Assembly: GCA_003833135.1 (NCBI GenBank) | Contig: QZLH01001372.1 | Location: 1-28,370, forward strand | Direction: 5' to 3' | Source: Oehlia diaphana | Lineage: Eukaryota; Glomeromycota; Glomeromycetes; Glomerales; Glomeraceae | Length of the DNA stretch: 28,370 bases | Shown: one piece after another, positions 21,566-28,370 of the stretch | Position numbering within the stretch: the first letter of the stretch is position 1 | How the letters are laid out: every line of letters starts with the position of its first letter | Notes under the pieces: generated by a model | What the model was told of the DNA's origin: nothing | The model's input: only the letters and a program-made list of their open reading frames with translations | Databases searched by the model: none | Program-made: the position numbers and the translations under genes

Positions 21566-22030
21566 TTTATTATAATAATTATTTGATGTGAATCTTTCTG
21601 GCCGTTAAAGATAAAAGAAGAAACGCGAACGAATATAAGGCATGAGACTATATTTGAAAATCTCACGTGCAAATTATTTGAGTTTCCTCCAATAATATCT
21701 ATTGTTGAACCCGTTGAACCAAGATCGTTTGTGTCACGTATTTAAACACATAATTACACGTATTTCTCAAAAGGTTAGTTGAAATAGCTAAATAGCTTGA
21801 CATTAGCTTGACAGTTAAATAAGTTTGCGGATCTTTTTTTAATGTCGATATACCAGACTAAACAATAAAAACAAATCAAAATTTTCTACTCTCATGTTGT
21901 CACACTTATTTATCACTACCAAACGCCTATAATGCTGTAAATCTGAGATGATCTTTATTGAAGTCACGTGGAAGAAAAAAAAAATATTAGAAGTGGTGTT
22001 TTAAACAAATTTTTTTGTCAATGCATTGTA
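21566..22030. promoter_or_regulatory. ASF1/DHODH divergent promoter region
   Basis: 465 bp between two start codons. On the ASF1 side is AAACGCGAAC (21621-21630), whose ACGCG core resembles the fungal MBF/MCB G1-S element. There are two perfect CACGTG E-boxes, at 21664-21669 and 21965-21970 (the latter 61 bp upstream of the DHODH start), and a direct repeat CACGTATTT at 21735 and 21757, 22 nt apart. E-boxes of this type bind bHLH factors (Cbf1/Pho4/USF class). Binding is inferred only. Confidence 0.45.
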
Positions 22031-23771
22031 ATGAGTTTCTCTCTGATACCGCCTCATATATTTAGGAGATTATCGTTACCACAAAAATCTCACTCAATCG
22101 CATATTCTTCACATAATGTCCGTAAAATACCTTTCATTTTCCAGCGACATGCAACAAACTCAACGTCAACAACAACGACAAATAAAGCTCCTATTTATAA
22201 ATTCAGAAATTTCATTGTTGGGACAGCTAGTATAATTAGTGCAATTTTCCTTATAGAATATTATTTTGATTCTAGAGCAGCAATTCATAAATATCTTCTT
22301 ATGCCGTTGTTGAGAAATATAACCACTCCTGAGTCAAGTCATAAATTTGCTATATGGGTTTTTAAATGGGGATTAAATGCTAAAGATAGACTGCCTGATG
22401 ATGAACAACTTTCTGTTGAGGTAAGCGGAATTCACACTTTATTTAATATTTTGGTTAATATTTAAAATCTTTTAATTTGATGAAATTAAATTTGTTGAAT
22501 AGGTATGGGGTAAAAAAGTATCTAATCCGATATGTCTAGCAGCAGGATTCGATAAACATGGGGAAGCCATTGATGGCTTATTTGATGTTGGGTTTGGATA
22601 TGTTGAAGTAGGAAGTATAACTCCTGAACCTCAGGTAATTTTAATAAATATTTCCTTTACTCATATATATATATGAATGGATATTTTTAATTTTTTGTAA
22701 TGTAAAAAAAAAAAGCCTGGAAATTCAAAACCACGAATGTTCCGTCTCCCTAAAGATAAGGCTGTAATAAATCGTTACGGTTTCAATTCTGATGGTCACA
22801 AGCAAGTAGAATTACGATTACGTGATCGTGTAAGAAGGTATCTTTTTCATTCAGCAAAACTCCATCCTAATATAACAGCAGCATTACTTGCCTCATCACC
22901 AGATGAGGTGTCATTGTCTGATGCATTAGGAATAAATAGAAGTTTAAGAGAAGATAAACTATTGGGAATTAATTTAGGGAAAAATAAATGGCGTAGCGCT
23001 GAAGACGTCCAAGATTTTGTTAAAGGAATAAAAACTCTTGGAGGTTATGCTGATGTGTTAGTGGTGAACATCAGTAGCCCTAATACTCCTGGATTAAGAG
23101 GATTACAAAGAAAAGAAATTTTTGAGAAATTGTTAAAAGAGGTATGTATAAGATACAATAAATTGTTATTTGATTTTTTTTTGCTGAAAAATTTTCTTTT
23201 AATGGCATTTTAGGTTACAAAGGCACGTAATTCATTACATGAACCACGTCCAGCTTTGTTGGTTAAAATTGCACCTGATCTTTCCGATAATGAATTGGAA
23301 GATATCGCAGATACGGCTTTGAACAGTGGCGTGGATGGAATTATTGTATCTAATACTACTATATCAAGACCAGATACATTACAAAGCGGTTTGTTGAAGG
23401 ATGGAATAATTCCTTTTTGTAAAGCATCTAATCTAAGTTATTTCAATTGACTTACTCCCCCCTTTTTTTTAGTTGGCTCTTTAATATCTGAAACAGGAGG
23501 CTTATCAGGACCGCCGGTTAAACCGTTAGCATTAAAAGCATTACGTAAAATATATCAACATACAAATGGAAAACTCTTATTGGTTGGGTGTGGAGGAATT
23601 TCAAACGCTAAAGATGCAATTGAATATGCAAAAGCTGGTGCTACTTTAGTGCAATTATATACTAGTTTTGGATATGATGGTGTTGGTAAGCCAAGAGAGC
23701 TTAAGGATGAAATTCTTAGGGAACTAAAAGACAAGAAATGGTCTGATATTATCGGTGAACAATGGAGATGA
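22031..23771 (+). CDS. DHODH: Dihydroorotate dehydrogenase (quinone), mitochondrial class 2
   Basis: Inner-membrane flavoenzyme that oxidises dihydroorotate to orotate in pyrimidine synthesis and passes electrons to ubiquinone. Five exons: 22031-22420, 22503-22634, 22716-23141, 23214-23388, 23473-23771; 473 residues (human 395). It begins with a mitochondrial presequence ([20 protein letters not shown]) and one membrane segment ([20 protein letters not shown]). The barrel follows: [53 protein letters not shown], then [16 protein letters not shown] with the class 2 catalytic Ser, [20 protein letters not shown] and the FMN phosphate-binding VGCGGI and [11 protein letters not shown]. Between NRYGFNSDG and the GINLGKNK strand there is a longer loop than in the human enzyme, as in many fungi. 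Intron 4 uses donor GTTTGT; the acceptor of intron 2 follows eleven A residues. The ATG at 22031 is chosen because it gives the presequence. Confidence 0.95.
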
Positions 23772-24657
23772 GAACAAGTTATGATAAGCTAAATAGCAAA
23801 TGTTTATTGATAATTCATGTGAAAAACTAAAGTTTTAAAATTTCATTTAACAAATTAATTTTTTCAAAAACTTTCATATGATTTATGAATTTCTTGTAAT
23901 TTTGATTTTAGCTATTTTATAGTTCAAAACAATTTAAATGCAGGGTCTTTATTCGATCTTGCGAGAATAAACGCCGAATTATGCGATAAAAAAGTAATTA
24001 GGAAATCGATAACACCTTTCTTATCTAGTATTACTATCGGGAGTTGCCGAAAATGCATTCTGTGAAACAAAATTTTTTTTTTTTATAATTAAATATGACC
24101 GCTCATTGTATTCATTGTTATTCAGAATTTTGTACGACATATTCAAGACAATGGTACGACATTAGGTTGTATAAGTTGTCATTCAGAAACAATGCCACAA
24201 TGATGGAGGTACGGTCTTTGCGCGTTTTTTTCCAAGACAAATGATGAAAAAAAAAAATAACAATTATAATATTATAATATTAATATTAATTAATTAATTA
24301 ACAAAACATGAATTTTTTTTTTCTTGTTATATTAATTAGTATAAACATTCTTTAGTCATTCTTCACTCTTTAGGCAAAATTTACGACAATTAATGCTTCT
24401 TTTAGAAGAACCTATAATGGTTTCACACGAGTTAGAACCATTCCCCGCACGCCCCATTGACGCGGATAGACTAAAATTATCCAATGCATATTATTTAAGT
24501 AATATATTATTGGTTGATAATCGCATAACGAACTTTTTTAGGGTTCTTTCATTCAAATTTCAGTGACGTCTCATTAATATCCTATTGCACTACATATCAT
24601 TAGATTAAATAGTTTTTTTTATTCGGGCAACCTTCAGAAACGGAACACTCTAAAAAG
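23772..24657. other. DHODH-E2F spacer with cysteine-containing open fragments
   Basis: 886 bp with no recognised gene, but less AT-monotonous than other spacers. Short open stretches here contain Cys pairs: one frame ends in TIGSCRKCIL (stop at about 24063), another has MTAHCIHCYSEFC from the ATG at 24095, a third has GCISCHSE near 24170. See the candidate at 24095. The last part (24460-24657) should be the E2F promoter. Confidence 0.4.
24095..24460 (+). pseudogene. Possible small two-exon gene or gene relic, Cys-rich start
   Basis: An ATG at 24095 opens MTAHCIHCYSEFCTTYSRQW and so on for 38 codons to a possible donor GTACGG at 24209. A TTTAG acceptor at 24373 would allow an in-phase second exon (24374-24460) coding for a basic tail ending RTIPRTPH, in total 66 residues. 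An alternative frame of the second part stays open longer (to beyond 24540). I do not recognise either product. The conflicting frames and Cys-pair fragments in all three frames nearby fit a decayed gene better than an active one, but this is weak. Confidence 0.2.
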
Positions 24658-26355
24658 ATGTCGTTGAATTCGACTTCCGCCAACTCTCGTCGAAGCATAA
24701 CTCCACAAAGAAGAGAAATACTTAACCCTCCCTCATCTTCAACAAGGTCGAACCCATTTACACAACCTCGACGAAGGAAAAATATTACTAAAAAGGAGAC
24801 GAACGGTAACCATTCAACCGGAGCTCTTTACAAAACTCGTCAAACTTTTAACACTTGAATATGTCAGATGTTGGAACAACACGCCTTCTCTAAAGTTTAT
24901 CAACTTTATTTTTTTTTATCAAGACCTTCCCAGCATTATCACTGGTGCATGCCGTTATGATAGTTCTCTCGGGTTACTTACAAAAAAATTTGTGAGTCTT
25001 CTTACGGAAGCAAAAGATGGAGACTTGGACCTAAATACAGCAGCAGTAGCTTTAAAGGTTCAAAAGCGAAGAATTTATGACATTACAAACGTATTAGAAG
25101 GAATTGGTTTAATTGAAAAAAATTCAAAGAATCATGTTCGTTGGAAGTAAGTATATGGTTTTTGCTTGTTTTTAGTTGAGCAAAGCTCTTGTAATTTTAT
25201 GGTTTTGCTTTGTACAACAGAAATACGCATTCTCCTTGCCCAATGGTGATATAATCGCGTAAATAATTTTCACAATCATCACCAATGATAATTCTTACAG
25301 GGGTACACAACAGCAACAACCAGCTGCTATACGACAAGATTATAAACGAAGGATTGAAGAACTTAAGACCGCCAATGCAAATTTGGAATCTGAACGACAA
25401 GAATTAGAGAGAGCTGATCAAGAGGTTGACATTAGTATTAAAAGTATATATGATTCTGAAGAAAGTTCAAGGTTAGTTAATATTAATAATTTTTTTTTTA
25501 ATGTACATTCCTTTAATTATCAAAACATAATAACAATTTCAGCCCCTGTTCTAATATTGTAATAGATTGGCGTTTGTATATCAATCAGAAATCGAAACCG
25601 CTAATTCATTTAGAGGTCGTATTCTAATTGCTTTAAAACCCGTACCAGGGACAACACCACACATTTTGGAACCTATCGAGGTAGAAATAATTAAATATTT
25701 CTCTTTTACTAATAAAAAATTTTGTTTTTCAATTTCTTTTTTTGTACTTAATAATTTACAGACTCAAATTTCTTTGGGTTAATAGTGCGGACAACCAAAT
25801 CAACCTCATTATCAAGTGCATATACAACATCCAATTAATCAACCCGTTCACATTATCAGATTAGAAACTGATAACTCTCTATTTCCAATGTCAGATAATC
25901 ATTTTCAGATAGGAAATATTCCTCCACGTGCATTTCCACAACCAAGTCCACCTTTGAATGTTCATGATGGAAGTTCTTTACGTTTTATAGCTCTTCCCCC
26001 GCCATTTCCACATCCTTCATCAACACCAACTCCTCCTGAAGAGGATTATGAAATGCTTGATAGTAATATTGATGATAACGATTTTCATCCTCATCATCAT
26101 TTACATTTTCAACATCATCCACAATTTCAAAATCATCGTCGACAAATGTATCTTCAAGATGATATTCGAAATAATCGTCATAATGATATTGGGAATAATG
26201 ATGACATGAACGAAGATTTTGAACCACTTGACACATCTGTTAACGCAAGAGATTATATATTCGGAGTGATGAGACATGATGGACGTGAAGGATTTGCTGA
26301 CATTTTTGGACGAGATCCAAATCAGAGAAATAGAGAAGGTGGTCATAGACCTTAA
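24658..26355 (+). CDS. E2F: E2F-family transcription factor with Rb-binding-like C-terminus
   Basis: Sequence-specific activator or repressor of G1-S genes that works as a heterodimer with DP. Exons: 24658-24805, 24924-25146, 25301-25471, 25566-25680, 25786-26355; 408 residues. The winged-helix domain (about 60-124) has [17 protein letters not shown] and the DNA-contacting [18 protein letters not shown]. Exon 3 encodes a coiled coil ([20 protein letters not shown]), then the marked-box region ([49 protein letters not shown]). The tail is Pro-rich, then His-rich ([12 protein letters not shown]), and near the end has DYIFGV at 375-380 followed by EGFADIF, resembling the Rb-binding DYHFGLEEGEGIxDLF of animal E2Fs. 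The first donor is uncertain: GTAACC at 24806, or GTCAAA at 24839, which would add 11 residues. Introns 3 and 4 each contain an earlier AG 20-25 nt before the one used; only the later one keeps the conserved frame. Confidence 0.9.
26251..26316 (+). other. Coding segment for the Rb-binding-like motif of E2F
   Basis: Codes for DYIFGV, then seven residues, then [10 protein letters not shown]. The animal E2F1-5 pocket-binding peptide is DYxFGLEEGEGIxDLFD. The DYxFG start, an EG pair and a D-hydrophobic-F end are shared, with one or two extra residues between. Confidence 0.6.
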
Positions 26356-26707
26356 ATTATTAATAGAAAAATAATAATAAACATTTGTCGAATGGTATCG
26401 TTAAAGATTCAGAATATAGAACTTAAAATACTAAACAGATACAAACATAGATAGACATAATATTATATATCATCACAAAAAAGTTGAATGGATACCAACA
26501 TTCAGTTTAACCAATAGAACCTTGTAAAAATATATAATTTACAGTTTACTTAGACAATAGTATTCTTTCTCAATAGTAAAAAGCTTATTTTGTTAGGCAC
26601 AAAAAGAAAAAAAAAATTCTTTGTATATTCAAATATAAAAAGTACAATAATAGACGGACATTGGTTTTTTCCTTTCTTTCTTCATCTTTTTTTCTATTTT
26701 TCTCTTT

Positions 26708-26776
<69 letters not shown>

Positions 26777-27209
26777 GAGGAATGGACACTTGTAAATTTT
26801 ATAATTTGTAAAATTTTTTTTTTTTTACGATTGATCTTGTATTACAATTAGAAATTAGATTATGGCAATCATTGATTAACTTGAATGATGAAAAATTAAT
26901 AAAAGGTGATTTGGGTTTGATGGGCAGTTATATATAATACGATGTGAAAATAATCAATTTTTTTTTTTAAAAAAAAAAACAAAATAATTCAACAAAAACC
27001 AACAAAGACCATCCCAAAAAGAAAAAAAAGGGAAAATTCCTTACCAAGATGTAGAATTTTTATTAGCAGTTTAGAAATTATTTGATATGAATGATATGAT
27101 CCAACTTATCAGATTTGATGAAAAATCACATGACAAAAAAAGGTTGTGTGAAAATTTTGTGTGTAATACATATAATATAAACTAAATTTTTTAAAATTTA
27201 AAGTGATTT
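26356..27209. other. Intergenic region between E2F and tRNA-Val
   Basis: 854 bp, no gene. It contains the E2F 3' UTR (an AATAAA-like AATAATAAAC about 25 nt after the stop), a pyrimidine-rich stretch, the 66-nt T tract, and further A/T homopolymers around 26815 and 26965. The 73-codon frame across the T tract is mostly poly-Phe and is not a gene. Confidence 0.55.
26710..26775. repeat. 66-nt poly-T tract
   Basis: Uninterrupted run of T from 26710 to 26775, flanked by a T/C-rich left side and GGAGGAATGG on the right. The longest homopolymer in the window. It could be an expanded microsatellite, the poly(A) end of a retroposed transcript on the minus strand, or an assembly artefact. Confidence 0.9.
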
Positions 27210-27282
27210 TGCTCCAGCTCGGGATCGAACCGAGGGCCTCGTGCGTGTGAAGCACGCGTGATAACCACTACACCACTAGAGC
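27210..27282 (-). tRNA. tRNA-Val (anticodon CAC)
   Basis: Full 73-nt cloverleaf on the minus strand. The acceptor stem GCTCTAG pairs with CTGGAGC, discriminator A, no encoded CCA. The D arm includes the internal A box TGGTGTAGTGGTTATCAC. The anticodon stem is CGTGC/GCACG with loop TTCACAC, anticodon CAC at 27249-27247, reading GUG. The T arm is CTCGG-TTCGATC-CCGAG, which holds the B box GGTTCGATCCC. No intron. A short TTTT for polymerase III termination follows within 20 nt on the minus strand. Confidence 0.96.
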
Positions 27283-28370
27283 TACTCAGTGCATTATTAA
27301 CCATTCTTTTTTTATATTAATAAAATTGATAATTCTCGATTTTATTAATTATAATAAAATTATCAAACGAACAAATTCTTTTTTAAGTTTCAAACCAACG
27401 TTTGATAATCTATTATATGTAAATAATCAATTTTAAATAAAGCATGATTCTTTCTTAAACCAAATATGTTATAGATTTTCTTTATAGCAATATGATAATA
27501 TGTTATGTGATATGTCTTGATTTAAAAGATCGATCCAATAAATACTGTAATATCCTATACGTATGTACAGCAGTTACAGTATGGTACATTCTAAATATGA
27601 TAATTTAAAAAAAAAAAAATTTTTTTAAGGGGAGAGAGACAAAATTATGTTTAAAAAAAAAAAAAAAAAAAAAACATTAATAATTATAATCTAATCATAT
27701 TATTATTTAAACCATTCCTTTCTCTTATTCTCTTAATAATATTAATATATCGATATATATATCTATCAAAGGATTTAAGACATTGTTACGTGAATACCAA
27801 TCATTTAAATTTGTTCATATCACATAATGATATGTCCCAATTTCTTTGTAATTTATATGTTACTAAATTAATAAATTTTTTAAGCAGCAAAAAAATTTTT
27901 TAATGCCCTCGTGGCGTTTAATATTTATTATTTATTATTTATACATAATCAAAGTAAATCCGCCCACCCGAAATGAGAAAATTCTTAAAAACAAACATTT
28001 ATTTTGTGATAATAATAAATACGTACTACATTTATACACTAATTGATTTTGTCGATTAAAATCGATAGTAAACAACAAAATGAATATATAAATGATTAAC
28101 ACAGGACCCTAAATCCCTAACAAAAAGAAAATGGACCCTAATAAAAGAATTATCCGCCTGTTCATCTCCATGTGTGACGGGGTATTTTTAGTGCATGTTT
28201 TATTTATACCAACTAAAATATAGAATTAGAAAAAAGACATAATGGAGCGCCAGTAGACCCTGACATTTGAGCCGGATCCGGATTAAATTTTTTATATAGG
28301 CTCGAAATCGGATTTTATATGTTCCGGGCTATTGCAACTCATTTGCAAGGTTCTTATTTTCAGCCCATGC
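27283..28370. other. Gene-free AT-rich end of window
   Basis: 1088 bp with no credible frame. It holds A/T homopolymers (27607-27625, a 23-A run near 27653-27675), three scattered CCCTAA hexamers (28107, 28115, 28136), and from about 28200 a GC-richer stretch including the palindrome CCGGATCCGG (28272-28281). The change of composition at the end suggests that a repeat or a promoter of a gene outside the window begins there. Confidence 0.5.

Noticed and set aside
25985..26346. Two minus-strand frames under the E2F last exon
   Set aside because: Asp/Glu/Val-rich and Ile/Met-rich shadows of the His-rich and acidic E2F coding sequence.
26590..26811. 73-codon frame with poly-Phe
   Set aside because: Direct translation of the 66-nt T tract.
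28107..28141. Telomere repeat or chromosome end
   Set aside because: CCCTAA words are only three, spaced and imperfect, with ordinary sequence on both sides; no tandem array.
1..28370. CRISPR arrays, phage, plasmid or bacterial operon features
   Set aside because: No spaced direct repeats of the right size, no ribosome-binding-site pattern, and all recognised genes are spliced eukaryotic ones.

Overview
This window is nuclear DNA of an intron-dense, very AT-rich eukaryote, most likely an early-diverging fungus. A Glomeromycotina (Rhizophagus-like) genome is my best guess. That guess rests on base composition, short introns (mostly 62-130 nt, GT...AG), compact spacing, a fungal-type gene set, and the joint presence of PARP and a true E2F, which budding and fission yeasts lack. 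I could not run a database search, so the taxon is inference.

I recognise ten spliced genes with 57 introns, one intronless gene of unknown function and one tRNA. Splice sites were assigned by hand from reading frame and family conservation; every spliced CDS length is a multiple of three. Layout: 1-1265 purine-rich degenerate repeats and a perfect palindrome; 1266-3575 (-) PARP; 4629-6026 (+) intronless C2H2-like protein behind a 25-A leader; 6847-9406 (+) NPL4; 9844-11102 (-) UNC50/GMH1; 11669-12658 (-) SNU23/ZMAT2; 12820-18108 (+) MED14 in 22 exons; 18506-19304 (-) MED8; 19456-20077 (+) LTO1; 20429-21565 (-) ASF1; 22031-23771 (+) mitochondrial dihydroorotate dehydrogenase; 24658-26355 (+) E2F; 27210-27282 (-) tRNA-Val(CAC). 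The last 1.1 kb is gene-free and ends in GC-richer sequence that may be the edge of a repeat.

The genes are packed as divergent pairs with short shared promoters (SNU23/MED14 161 bp, MED8/LTO1 151 bp, ASF1/DHODH 465 bp) and convergent pairs (NPL4/UNC50, MED14/MED8, LTO1/ASF1). Seven of the eleven proteins act in or with the nucleus: DNA-damage signalling (PARP), Mediator (MED14, MED8), splicing (SNU23), chromatin assembly (ASF1), S-phase transcription (E2F) and Cdc48 cofactor (NPL4).

I see no prokaryote-like system, CRISPR array, virus or intact transposon. The most interesting signals are an apparent retinoblastoma-binding motif at the C-terminus of the E2F, an NPL4 whose initiator ATG stands alone before an intron and which keeps a ubiquitin-binding NZF finger, two Mediator genes tail to tail, telo-box motifs in the SNU23/MED14 promoter, poly(A) leaders directly before start codons, and a 66-nt poly-T tract.
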